Assembly: GCF_024505045.1 (NCBI RefSeq)
Contig: NZ_JANIBM010000007.1
Location: 124,001-188,000, forward strand
Direction of reading: 5' to 3'
Length of the DNA: 64,000 bases
Source: Methylomonas aurea
GTDB taxonomy: Bacteria > Pseudomonadota > Gammaproteobacteria > Methylococcales > Methylomonadaceae
A program made the position numbers and the translations under genes. Below are positions 56,531 to 64,000 of this stretch, piece by piece. The notes under the pieces were generated by a model. The model worked only from the letters and a program-made list of their open reading frames with translations. It ran no database searches and had not been told where the DNA came from. The first letter of the stretch is position 1, and the number at the start of each line of letters is the position of its first letter.

Positions 56531-56785
56531 ATGACCGAAGCCATACTCGACATCAAACAATGGGGCAATAATCTCGGTGTGCGTCTGCCGGCGGCCATAG
56601 CCAAGGCCGCGCATTTGCACAACCATCAACGGGTAAGGATTTCCGTGGAAGACGATAAAGTGGTCATCACGCCATTGGCCGAAGAAGTTTTGACGTTGGA
56701 GCAGCGCTTGGCCCGCTTCGACCCCGAGCGGCACGGTGGCGAGGCGATGGCGAACACGCAAGCGATAGGCGCCGAACGTTGGTAG
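56531..56785 (+). CDS. mazE: MazE/AbrB-type antitoxin
   Basis: 84 aa with a SpoVT/AbrB fold (LDIKQWGNNLGVRLPAAIAKAA) and an acidic tail to bind the toxin. Overlaps mazF by seven bases. Confidence 0.9.
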   Translation: MTEAILDIKQWGNNLGVRLPAAIAKAAHLHNHQRVRISVEDDKVVITPLAEEVLTLEQRLARFDPERHGGEAMANTQAIGAERW

Positions 56786-57180
56786 CCCGCAAGGAAACGG
56801 CGGTTTGGGTGCCGGAACGGCAAGACATAATCTGGATCGATTGCAATCCTCAGGTCGGCCAGGAAATGCGCGACATTCATCCGTTTTTGGTGCTTTCGCC
56901 GCGCATTTTCAATGAAAAAACCTCGCTGGTGATCGGACTGCCGATGACGACCGCCGCCTACAATGCCGACAATCCGCTTGCGGTAGCGGTCAGCAAAGCC
57001 GGCGGCCGCAAGACCGGACAAACCAGCTATGTGCTCTGCCACCAACCCAAATCCTTCGACTGGCGTTTGCGTCAGGCCAAACCGCATCCTCTCAAATCCT
57101 TGCCGGGCGATGCGTTCGCTCAGGTTTGCGAGCGGTTGAATCAGATTATTCAAATTGCAGGTGATGATGAGAGAGCCTGA
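56779..57180 (+). CDS. mazF: MazF/PemK-type endoribonuclease toxin
   Basis: 133 aa from a TTG at 56779, the only start giving the full fold. PemK features: PERQDIIWIDCNPQVGQE, HPFLVLSPRIFNEKTSLVIGLPMTT. Cleaves mRNA when unpaired from MazE. Confidence 0.88.
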   Translation: MVARKETAVWVPERQDIIWIDCNPQVGQEMRDIHPFLVLSPRIFNEKTSLVIGLPMTTAAYNADNPLAVAVSKAGGRKTGQTSYVLCHQPKSFDWRLRQAKPHPLKSLPGDAFAQVCERLNQIIQIAGDDERA

Positions 57181-57195
57181 GCGCTCTAGGCTCTG

Positions 57196-57219
57196 GTTCC
57201 CAAGCTCCGGCTTGGGAAC
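57196..57219. repeat. REP-like single hairpin, copy B
   Basis: GTTCCCAAGCTCCGGCTTGG.. perfect-stem hairpin, identical arm to copies A and C. Sits between mazEF and parDE. Confidence 0.85.
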
Positions 57220-57291
57220 TAGAAGAAGCTTGCGTTTGGCGTAAGCCGCTACCTATATTAATATCTAATACACCTTATCGGGAGCGAAATC

Positions 57292-57537
57292 ATGGCCAGA
57301 AACACTTCCGTCACCTTGGGTGACCACTTCGATAATTTTGTGCAGGAAAAAATACAGCAAGGTCGTTTCTTATCGGTTAGCGAGGCCGTCCGCGCGGGTT
57401 TGCGCAAGCTGGAAGAAGAGGATCTTAAGCTACAGGCATTAAGAGCCAAACTGCAAGCCGGCGAAGACAGCCCGTTGCAGGAGAATTTCGACGAAGAGCA
57501 GTTTCTGGTTTCGATGCGAACAAAACACAGCCAATGA
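57292..57537 (+). CDS. parD: ParD-like antitoxin
   Basis: 81 aa RHH-type (SVTLGDHFDNFVQEKIQ, FLSVSEAVRAGLRKLEEED), ParD/CC2985 family. Overlaps parE by four bases. Confidence 0.88.
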   Translation: MARNTSVTLGDHFDNFVQEKIQQGRFLSVSEAVRAGLRKLEEEDLKLQALRAKLQAGEDSPLQENFDEEQFLVSMRTKHSQ

Positions 57538-57830
57538 AGCCAAGCTATCGCATCAGGCAACTGGCGGCAGAAGACCTGGAACGAATTTGGCTCTATAGCT
57601 TTCAGCAATGGGGTGCCGAACAAGCCGACCACTACTTACGCGCTCTTTTCGACCGTTTCGCCTGGCTTGCGGAACACCCCAAGCTGGGCAAGGCCCGCGA
57701 CGATATAAAACCCGGTTATTTTTGCTTTCCCGAAGGCCGACATTTAATTTTTTATATCGCTACCGATACCGGCATAGAAATCATCGGCGTGCCCCACCAA
57801 AGCATGGATGTGATTAATCATGTTGGGTGA
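57534..57830 (+). CDS. parE: ParE-like toxin
   Basis: 98 aa RelE/ParE fold (YRIRQLAAEDLERIW, HPKLGKARDDIKPGYFCF). ParE toxins poison gyrase. Confidence 0.88.
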   Translation: MKPSYRIRQLAAEDLERIWLYSFQQWGAEQADHYLRALFDRFAWLAEHPKLGKARDDIKPGYFCFPEGRHLIFYIATDTGIEIIGVPHQSMDVINHVG

Positions 57831-57865
57831 AGTGAATAATGGCATTCGAGGATTCTATCTGGTAT

Positions 57866-57984
57866 CTGGTTCCCAAGCTCTGGCTTGGGAACCCCGGCCT
57901 TGGCAGCTCCTCCTTCCAGCCTGTTTGTAAATAGGAAGCTAGAGCTTCCGAGATAGCGTTCCCAAGCTGGAGCTTGGGAACCAG
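57866..57984. repeat. REP-like composite hairpin repeat, copy C
   Basis: Three hairpins: 57869-57892, GGAAGCTAGAGCTTCC (57934-57949) and 57958-57981; the outer ends CTGGTTCCC and GGGAACCAG are inverted repeats, so the unit itself is palindromic. Between parE and the GHKL gene. Confidence 0.88.
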
Positions 57985-58019
57985 TAAATGTCTAAACGTT
58001 AAGTCCAAGAGGTCATAGA

Positions 58020-59783
58020 ATGAGAAAAGTCGCCTTTCAGGTTGATACACGATTGGCCAAGTTACTTTCCGAAAACTATAGGTCTTCTGAAAGAGCCATA
58101 AAAGAGTTAATTGATAACGCTTGGGACGCCGATGCTGAACTGGTTTCAGTTACCTTTCCAGAGCCACTGACTGACAACCCTGTGATTATTGAGGATAACG
58201 GATCGGGAATGACCGAAGAAGAATTACTTCGGGAATATTTATTTATCGCAAGTGATAGAAGAAGACGACGTGGCGATTACACATCTCTAAAACACAGAAA
58301 AGTAAAAGGCAAAAAAGGCATTGGAAAATTCGCAGGTTTAATGGCGGCAAAAACAATGATGCTGGAAACTTGGACTAGAGGTAAAAAGTATTCTTTCACT
58401 TTAACTACCTTGGATTTAGAGGCTTCTGAAGACATTGAAAAGCTTCCGATTAATCTCGATATGGAAAATTGCGATGCAAACTTACACGGAACGCGAATAT
58501 CATTAAGCGATTTACATCAATCTATGGCGTTTCCCAATCCCGATAAGTTTCGGCAGATTTTGTTGCAAGATTATGGTCGCGAGTCAGATTTCGAAATAAT
58601 CGTAAATAAAAAATCGCTCGGTGTAGATGATATTAGTGGCACTTATACAAAGCACATGGCAACCCTGCCAAATTCAGGAAATATCAAGCTAGAACTCACT
58701 GTTTCCAATCAAAAAGGTAAACTTAAACAACCGGGTATTTGTATCAGGGTTGCTGGAAAAGTGGTTGGAAAACCTGAATTTTTTGGCCTTGATACCGCTG
58801 AAGATTTCCCGTCAAAGCTGCTTGATAAAATATACGGCGAAATCGAAGTCGATGGATTGTTTAATCATGTAACAGCCGACTGGGGAGCAATAGTCGAAAA
58901 TAGTGAGCTATATGACGAAGTTCGACGCTATGTCGAACCCATCATCAGAGAAAAAGTTAAAGAAGAATATGGGCGAGATATCAATTTAGCCCAAGCACGG
59001 TTACAAAAACGCATTAATGACCGGTTATCATCACTTCCTGAATACAAGCGCCAATACGCGGACAAAGCTATTAAAGCAATTTTGGGCAAATATTACGGCG
59101 AACCAGAATCAAAGATGGAGCCAATTGTCTGTGTAATACTTGACGCTTTGGAGCGAACCGATTATCGCACCGTACTTGATTATATCCATGAAGCCGAACA
59201 TTCCGACATTGCCAAACTTGCAGAGGTTTTAACGGAATTCGGATTAGCCGAAATAGCTCTAATTGGGGAACAAGCTAAAAGCCGATTAGAATTTTTGAAT
59301 CGTTTTGAACAACTATGCCAAGATGTAAACACTGATGAAAAACTAATTCATAAAACTTTAGAAAAAAGCTTATGGATATTCGGTGTTGAATACACCATGT
59401 TTAGCAGCAATAAAACACTAAAGCGTCAAATTGAAGATTATCTAGGGAAAACCTATACAGGGAAGCGTAAAAATAAACGTCCTGATTTAATGCTGAACGT
59501 AAACTTTGCCAACGAGTACTTGCTTATCGAATTCAAGCGCCCAAGCCATTCACTTACTCATAAAGACTATCAACAAGCTACAGCATATAGGAATGATTTT
59601 GTGCAATATACCAAATCGGACATCAATGTGCTTTTAATTGGCGGCAAACGCGGAAAAGACTTGCCTCCACTTCATATTAAGGAACCAAATACTAATATAA
59701 TGATTTTCGATGAAGTAATTTCTAATTCACGAAATCAGCTTAATTGGCTGTTAACCCAGCTTGGTGGCGATATGCATGCGTAA
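58020..59783 (+). CDS. GHKL (HSP90/MORC-like) ATPase with C-terminal PD-(D/E)XK-like nuclease motif
   Basis: 587 aa. GHKL motifs: N-box ELIDNAWDADAE (Glu29, Asn33, Asp36), G1 DNGSGM (59-64), G2 KGKKGIGKFAG (about 97-106). The C-terminal domain shows RPDLMLNVNF (Asp489), LLIEFKRP (Glu504, Lys506) and DYQQATAY (Gln518-519), the spacing of a PD-(D/E)XK/Shedu-like nuclease. The gene is visibly more AT-rich than its surroundings and flanked by repeats, so probably acquired. Proposed role: phage defence. No helicase or methylase partner is present. Confidence 0.8.
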   Translation: MRKVAFQVDTRLAKLLSENYRSSERAIKELIDNAWDADAELVSVTFPEPLTDNPVIIEDNGSGMTEEELLREYLFIASDRRRRRGDYTSLKHRKVKGKKGIGKFAGLMAAKTMMLETWTRGKKYSFTLTTLDLEASEDIEKLPINLDMENCDANLHGTRISLSDLHQSMAFPNPDKFRQILLQDYGRESDFEIIVNKKSLGVDDISGTYTKHMATLPNSGNIKLELTVSNQKGKLKQPGICIRVAGKVVGKPEFFGLDTAEDFPSKLLDKIYGEIEVDGLFNHVTADWGAIVENSELYDEVRRYVEPIIREKVKEEYGRDINLAQARLQKRINDRLSSLPEYKRQYADKAIKAILGKYYGEPESKMEPIVCVILDALERTDYRTVLDYIHEAEHSDIAKLAEVLTEFGLAEIALIGEQAKSRLEFLNRFEQLCQDVNTDEKLIHKTLEKSLWIFGVEYTMFSSNKTLKRQIEDYLGKTYTGKRKNKRPDLMLNVNFANEYLLIEFKRPSHSLTHKDYQQATAYRNDFVQYTKSDINVLLIGGKRGKDLPPLHIKEPNTNIMIFDEVISNSRNQLNWLLTQLGGDMHA

Positions 59784-59841
59784 ATAGATTTTCTGGTTTT
59801 TGGCCCCCAAAATCCAGCTTCCGTTCCACCTTCCCCAACCC

Positions 59842-60477
59842 ATGACCCGCAGCCGCTACCGAGTCCTACAAAACTCCAGCCCGCATTTTCTGACCGCGAC
59901 GATCAACCATTGGCTGCCGCTGTTTACCCGGCCGGCAACAGTGAATATCGTGCTGGATTCCTGGCGGTTTTTGCAGCTCGTAGGATGGGTAGAGGCAACG
60001 CCGAAACCCATCAAAATTAAAGCAACAAGACCCAACCCGATTGATGGGTTTCGCTAGCGCTCCACCCATCCTACAAAATTGGCCTGCTTTCCGTTGTACG
60101 ACGGTTACGTAATCCTGGAAAACCACTTGCACCTGATTGCCGCGTCGCCGGATTTGAGCAAGGACATACGGCGTTTTAAGGCTTATACCGCCAAGCAAAT
60201 CATTGCCTATCTGCAGCAAAGCAGCTCGAGGCGGGTGTTGGAGTTATTGGCGTTGCTGAAGCGGCCGCATAAGATCGAGAGCGAGTATCAGGTCTGGGAG
60301 GAAGGTAGTCATCCGCAGTTGATCGCAAGCGAGGCGGTGATGCGGCAGAAGCTGGATTACATTCACCGCAATCCGGTTGAGCGGGGTTATGTGGATTTGC
60401 CGGAGCATTGGCGCTATTCCAGCGCGCGAAATTATGCTGGGTTGGAAGGTTTGATAGAGGTGGTTCGGGACTGGTGA
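59842..60477 (+). pseudogene. REP-associated tyrosine transposase (RAYT/Y1), disrupted by a palindromic element
   Basis: The N-terminal part (MTRSRYRVLQNSSPHFLTAT) and the C-terminal part (GYVILENHLHLIAA with HUH His pair, then Tyr in YTAKQIIAY) are in two pieces because a 95-bp palindrome at 59980-60074 interrupts the frame. Both parts are otherwise intact. RAYTs are thought to mobilise REP-type hairpins; REP-like copies C and D flank this gene. Confidence 0.82.
59980..60074. mobile_element. 95-bp palindromic MITE-like insertion
   Basis: GTAGGATGGGT (59980-59990) and ACCCATCCTAC (60064-60074) are perfect inverted ends; the arms extend to about 33 nt each (GAAACCCATCA / TGATGGGTTTC). It interrupts the RAYT gene. 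Confidence 0.85.
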
Positions 60478-60485
60478 TTGGGTCG

Positions 60486-60534
60486 GGAAGCTGGAGCTTC
60501 CTGGCGGTGGGTTACCAAGCTGGAGTTTGGGAAC
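60486..60534. repeat. REP-like hairpin repeat, copy D
   Basis: GGAAGCTGGAGCTTCC (60486-60501) and GTTACCAAGCTGGAGTTTGG.. (60511-60534), a slightly degenerate form, immediately after the RAYT stop. Confidence 0.8.
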
Positions 60535-60575
60535 TAAAGGGTCCGGATCGGGATCGACTCGCTTTAGCGTTTCAC

Positions 60576-60780
60576 GCCGCCTGATCCACCAACTCCAGTG
60601 CTCTAAACACTGAGCAGTGGATAAACACATTCACCAGTTGCTCGATCAATTCGTCCGCCACCGGCAGTGCGAATTGTTCGGTCATCACTTTCCAGATTTT
60701 GCGACGAGCGGTGCCGTGCCGCGTGTGGTAGCGAATCGTCGCGATTTAATGACGTCGTCGATCTGGTCGCCCCGGTTGGC
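60576..60780 (-). pseudogene. Decayed 3' fragment of the AAA+ ATPase gene
   Basis: The sequence starts GCCGCCTGATCCACCAACTC exactly like the end of the intact AAA gene at about 61852 and continues with the segment coding for the helix before the C-terminus, but about 95 bp are deleted near 60630 and more differences follow. It is a partial tandem copy. Confidence 0.8.
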
Positions 60781-61114
60781 CTATTCCCAAACTGGGGGCG
60801 AAAGGATCAGGGCAAGCGTTTATGCGCCACCCCCACTCAAACGCTTAACGCTGGACCAAGCCCTTTGTCGCAAACTCATCCGCCTGTCGGCCGGATTGTC
60901 GGCAAAATCACCAAGCGCAAGCCCGCAAGGCCCAGATCATTCGGCTGCTTTTTGAAGCCGGCAGCGAATCGGCATTGACAAAGCCAGCCGAATTTCAACG
61001 CTTGCCGGTATCCGGAAAGACTTCCCGCGGCCGGCTCGCGTTGCTGCCGTTACAAGCCTACGAGTGGTTTACATTTTGCTTCGTTAAATGGACACCGTAA
61101 TCCGAGGTTAAACC
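60781..61114. other. 334-bp region with gene remnant, then flavodoxin promoter
   Basis: An open stretch on the plus strand reading R-K-A-Q-I-I-R-L-L-F-E-A-G-S-E-S from about 60923 ends at a TAA near 61100; upstream the frame is shifted, so it looks like a frameshifted remnant of an unrecognised gene. The last 100 bp lead to the flavodoxin gene. Confidence 0.4.
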
Positions 61115-61660
61115 ATGAACAAAATTGGCATTTTCTACGGAACCGAACAAGGCATGACCGAAATGATGGCTCAAGTCATGTATCGCGTGCTGGGCGACGA
61201 TATCGCCAGCGAACCGATCAATGTGAATCGGGCGTCGGTCGCCAAGCTGTTAAGCTATAAAGCCTTGATTTTGGGGATGCCCAGCTACGGGGTCGGCGAA
61301 ATCCCCGGTCGCACCACCGGTAGCGAAGAAGGCAACTGGGAGGAGTTTTTGTTCCGGCTGGACGAAGCCGATCTGTCCGGCAAACGTATCGCCTTGTTTG
61401 GCTTGGGCAATCAGCAAAAATACTACGACCGCTTCGCCGGTTCCCTAATTCATTTGTACCACTACGTGGCCGGCTACGGCGCCGAGGTGGTCGGCGCCTG
61501 GAGCACGGCCGGCTATCACTTTACCCATTCCAACTCGGTGGTGGACGGCAAATTTGTCGGCTTGGTGCTAGATCACCACAATCAACCCGAGATGACGAAA
61601 TCGCGGATTCTGGATTGGCTGGATCAAATCAAACCGGCGCTGCTGGAGAAGCTGAATTAG
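61115..61660 (+). CDS. Flavodoxin (long-chain, NifF-like)
   Basis: 181 aa with FMN-binding FYGTEQGMTEMMA, PSYGVGE and FGLGNQQKYYDRF. Electron carrier; NifF-like flavodoxins donate electrons to nitrogenase, but no nif structural gene is in the window. GAGG upstream of the ATG. Confidence 0.92.
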   Translation: MNKIGIFYGTEQGMTEMMAQVMYRVLGDDIASEPINVNRASVAKLLSYKALILGMPSYGVGEIPGRTTGSEEGNWEEFLFRLDEADLSGKRIALFGLGNQQKYYDRFAGSLIHLYHYVAGYGAEVVGAWSTAGYHFTHSNSVVDGKFVGLVLDHHNQPEMTKSRILDWLDQIKPALLEKLN

Positions 61661-61847
61661 TAATTCTTCTATTGAATAGCCTTTCGCTTTTATGCCCTTG
61701 GGCTCTGAACCTGCCCAAGGGCGCACTCAATGAGGCTTCAAGCAGCGGGCTGGCAGCCAGCCGGATGTCGAACGCCACCGGTGCGCCGCGCGCCGCTGCG
61801 AAAAGACACGACGCTCTATCAACGCTGGCGAGTAAGCTAAACCGTAA

Positions 61848-63554
61848 TTAAGCCGCCTGATCCACCAACTCCAAACCCCTAAACACCGAACAACGGATAA
61901 ACACGTCCAGTGTCGGCGCCAGTTGTTTTTGCAGGCAGAACTTGGCGACCAGTTTGGTCAGGCCCTTGATGTCGCGGCCGGAGGCGCCGGGGAACAGGTC
62001 CACCAGTTGTTCGATCAATTCGTCCGCGACCGGCAGCGCGAACTGTTCGGTCATCACCTTCCAGATTTTGCGGCGGTCGGCGCTGTTGGGCGAGTGGTAG
62101 CGGATCATCGCGATGCAGCGGGAAATTATGGCTTCGTCGATGTCGTCCACCCGGTTGGTGGTCAGGAACAGCAAGCCGTTGAAGTATTCCAGCACCCGCA
62201 GGAACACGCCGACCACGGCGTTGGAGGCCAGATTGTCGGCGCGTTTCTTGATGTAGACGTCGGCCTCGTCGATCAGCATCACCGCACCCCAGCGCTGGGC
62301 GCGGATCAGGGTTTCCTTCAAGGTTTTCTCCATTTCGGCGACGTTCAAACCGAGCTGGCCGGAATGCACCCGGTACAGCGGCCGCTTGATGATCTCCGAA
62401 TAGACCTCCGCGGTCAGCGTCTTGCCGACGCCGGCCGGTCCGGCGCATAGCACCGTGGTGCCGCCGGATTTGCCTTCGACAATGTCGTCCATCAGCATGT
62501 CCATTTCGGCGGTGAGGATGTCGATCAGGTCGGTCTGTTCCGGCGGCAGAATCAGCTTTTGCTTCAGTTCCGGCTGGTAGACGTAGGGCTGTATGTCGTC
62601 GACGTGGACCCAAACGTGGTGGTGCAATTCCAGATGAAACAGCAGGATGTAGCCGTGTACCGGCAATTCGGTGAACAAGCCCTTGCCGACCTCGGCCTTG
62701 GCTTTTTCCATCTGGCTCTCGGTTTTGCTGTCGTAGCGCATGCTTTTGCCGGCCTTGCGCAGATAGGTGCCGAAAATGTCGCCGGAGGCCTCCAAAGTCA
62801 GCGCCCGGTCGCTGAGGATGTTTTCGTCGTTAACCAAGCGACAGGCGCCGCCGCCGGACGACAGCACCACGGTATTCTTGCGGGTCCAGTCGTTGCTGCG
62901 GTGGCTGGCAGTCGGATCTTCGGCGTAGATGCCGGTGCCCCAGCCGGAGAATTGCTCGCCGTAACGGCCGCGCCAGTCGAAATAACGGCCGGCGGCTTCG
63001 TCGTAGCTGGCGATCAAATCGGCGGTTTCCTTTAAATAGCCCTTGCCGGCGAAGATTTCCGGGATGGTTTTATGGTCCAGGTCCTTGCCGCGGATGATCA
63101 GGGTTTCGATGGCGATCTTGCCCTTGCTGTTGGCTTTTAACTCGATCAGGATGCGGCCGGCTTCTTCCTCGCCGGGCGGCGTGTAATCGACCCGGGTGAT
63201 CAAATAGGCTAGCGTTCTACCGCCATGCTCGACATGAAACAACCAGCCGCGAATCGCGCCGTCCAGCAAGTAGCTGGCGATGTCGGGCAGCAGTTTTTCC
63301 AGATCGTCCGGGCCGTAGCGGCGCTGGTCGTCGCTCAAGGCTTGCTGCAAGGCGGTCAGCAGTGCGGCTTGTTGTTGCAGGCTCTCGCCTTGCTGGGCGT
63401 AAATGCCGGCCAAGGTTGCCATCTCGGCGCTGCTGAGTTGGTCGTAAAACACCTGTGCCTTGCTGCCGAAGCGCAGTTGCTCGCTCAGTCCGTTCAAACG
63501 CGGGTGAGCAGCCAACAGTTGCTGCAAGTGCGGTTTTTCGATGGATAATTTCAT
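61848..63554 (-). CDS. AAA+ ATPase with N-terminal unknown domain
   Basis: 568 aa. C-terminal AAA core: Walker A GPAGVGKT, Walker B VMLIDEADVYI, sensor LTTNRVDDIDEAI, then an arginine-finger-type ISRCIAMIRYH. Residues 1-330 are an uncharacterised alpha/beta domain. Follows the Fe-S protein by three bases; probably remodels a protein complex. Its 3' end has a degenerate copy 1.1 kb away. Confidence 0.82.
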   Translation of the reverse strand: MKLSIEKPHLQQLLAAHPRLNGLSEQLRFGSKAQVFYDQLSSAEMATLAGIYAQQGESLQQQAALLTALQQALSDDQRRYGPDDLEKLLPDIASYLLDGAIRGWLFHVEHGGRTLAYLITRVDYTPPGEEEAGRILIELKANSKGKIAIETLIIRGKDLDHKTIPEIFAGKGYLKETADLIASYDEAAGRYFDWRGRYGEQFSGWGTGIYAEDPTASHRSNDWTRKNTVVLSSGGGACRLVNDENILSDRALTLEASGDIFGTYLRKAGKSMRYDSKTESQMEKAKAEVGKGLFTELPVHGYILLFHLELHHHVWVHVDDIQPYVYQPELKQKLILPPEQTDLIDILTAEMDMLMDDIVEGKSGGTTVLCAGPAGVGKTLTAEVYSEIIKRPLYRVHSGQLGLNVAEMEKTLKETLIRAQRWGAVMLIDEADVYIKKRADNLASNAVVGVFLRVLEYFNGLLFLTTNRVDDIDEAIISRCIAMIRYHSPNSADRRKIWKVMTEQFALPVADELIEQLVDLFPGASGRDIKGLTKLVAKFCLQKQLAPTLDVFIRCSVFRGLELVDQAA

Positions 63555-63557
63555 GCA

Positions 63558-63998
63558 TCACTCCTGTGACGGTAAGGCAAGACAAAGTAATTCGGATAAA
63601 TGCAGCGGCTTGCTGAAACCGCCGCCGACGATTTGTTCGCGGCAGGAAAAACCGCTGCCGACCAGCAGCGCGTCCGGCTCGGCGCGCAGTGCCGGGAACA
63701 AGGCCAGTTCGGCCATTGCCTGGGCGTCGGCGTAATGCTCGGCTTCGACGCCGAAGTTACCGGCCATGCCGCAGCAGGATGATTCGATCAATTCGAACGA
63801 CAACTCGGGGATTTGCTTCAGGATTTTGCGGACCGATTTGATCGAGCCGACCGCTTTTTGGTGGCAATGGCCGTGCAGCAACACGCGGGATGGGTGCGGA
63901 ATGGCTTGAAAGGCCAAAGTCCAGCGCTTGGCGCTTTGCTCACGGACGATGAATTCTTCCAGCAATACGACTTTTTCCGCCAATTTCCGCGCCGATTC
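63558..63998 (-). CDS. Fe-S oxidoreductase, C-terminal part (cut by window edge)
   Basis: The frame is open to the right edge; visible parts are HGHCHQKAV and SCCGMAGNFGVE, the CCG domain of GlpC/GlcF/LldE-type proteins. Probably the C-terminal end of a lactate/glycolate dehydrogenase-type oxidoreductase, a subunit or a large fused FAD/Fe-S protein. Confidence 0.8.
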   Translation of the reverse strand, partial: ESARKLAEKVVLLEEFIVREQSAKRWTLAFQAIPHPSRVLLHGHCHQKAVGSIKSVRKILKQIPELSFELIESSCCGMAGNFGVEAEHYADAQAMAELALFPALRAEPDALLVGSGFSCREQIVGGGFSKPLHLSELLCLALPSQE

Positions 63999-64000
63999 GC

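Noticed and set aside
56353-57984. CRISPR array
   Set aside because: The hairpin repeats are few, irregularly spaced, of different lengths, and separated by genes, not by spacers of constant size.

Overview
The window looks like chromosome from a type I (gammaproteobacterial) methanotroph, probably a Methylomonas-like member of the Methylococcales. This is inferred from gene content and not from a database match. The clues are a moderately GC-rich genome with gammaproteobacterial housekeeping genes (rpoZ-spoT-ridA-recG-ubiC, ftsE/ftsX, birA-coaX), a bacteriohemerythrin next to an aa3-type cytochrome oxidase, a flavoprotein plus dihydropteroate-synthase-like pair of the tetrahydromethanopterin type, and a hydroxypyruvate/glyoxylate reductase-like dehydrogenase. 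Several exported proteins carry VPLPA/PEP-type C-terminal sorting signals.

Layout. 0-9 kb: 3' part of a D-2-hydroxyacid dehydrogenase, then a secretory cluster of three VPLPA-CTERM proteins and two large di-haem cytochrome c peroxidase-like proteins. A 950-bp divergent intergenic region there carries two copies, in opposite orientation, of an 18-bp near-palindrome. 9-15 kb: SPOR-like protein, coaX, birA, a PilZ protein, tusC/tusD-like genes and bepA. 15-24 kb: a candidate small RNA, then rpoZ-spoT-ridA-recG-ubiC, a zinc-ribbon protein, a gamma-class carbonic anhydrase, two small envelope proteins and a YcgN-like protein. 24-34 kb: ftsX-ftsE, an unusual in-frame fusion of haem A synthase (CtaA) to the SRP receptor FtsY, SURF1, and the cytochrome oxidase operon coxB-coxA-(32-aa protein)-ctaG-coxC, followed by bacteriohemerythrin. 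34-39 kb: bioB-F-H-C-D. 39-46.7 kb: comF, a MinD-like ATPase, H4MPT-associated genes, a NifX-like protein, a CPBP protease and a PA0069-type radical SAM protein.

46.7-54.7 kb is accessory: a 60-aa peptide with a double-glycine-type leader, a PEP-CTERM protein, an exported tail-collar-domain protein, a small protein with a possible caspase-like His/Cys pair, and a two-gene unit (beta-propeller-like protein plus heparinase-II/III-like lyase) behind a leader able to form hairpins. 56.3-60.5 kb is a mobile-looking island: mazEF, parDE and an AT-rich GHKL ATPase with a C-terminal nuclease-like motif are separated by copies of one REP-like hairpin. A REP-associated transposase gene in it is split by a 95-bp palindromic element. 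After it come a decayed copy of the 3' end of the nearby AAA+ ATPase gene, a flavodoxin, the intact AAA+ ATPase, and the 3' end of an Fe-S oxidoreductase.

Working together: the cox genes plus SURF1, CtaG, CtaA and the small membrane proteins form an aa3 oxidase assembly block. FtsY/FtsE/FtsX couple it genomically to cell division and secretion. The bio genes end in bioD, and bioA is not in the window. The best candidates for new biology are the CtaA-FtsY fusion, the repeat-bounded cassette island with its GHKL-nuclease protein, and the double-glycine peptide.
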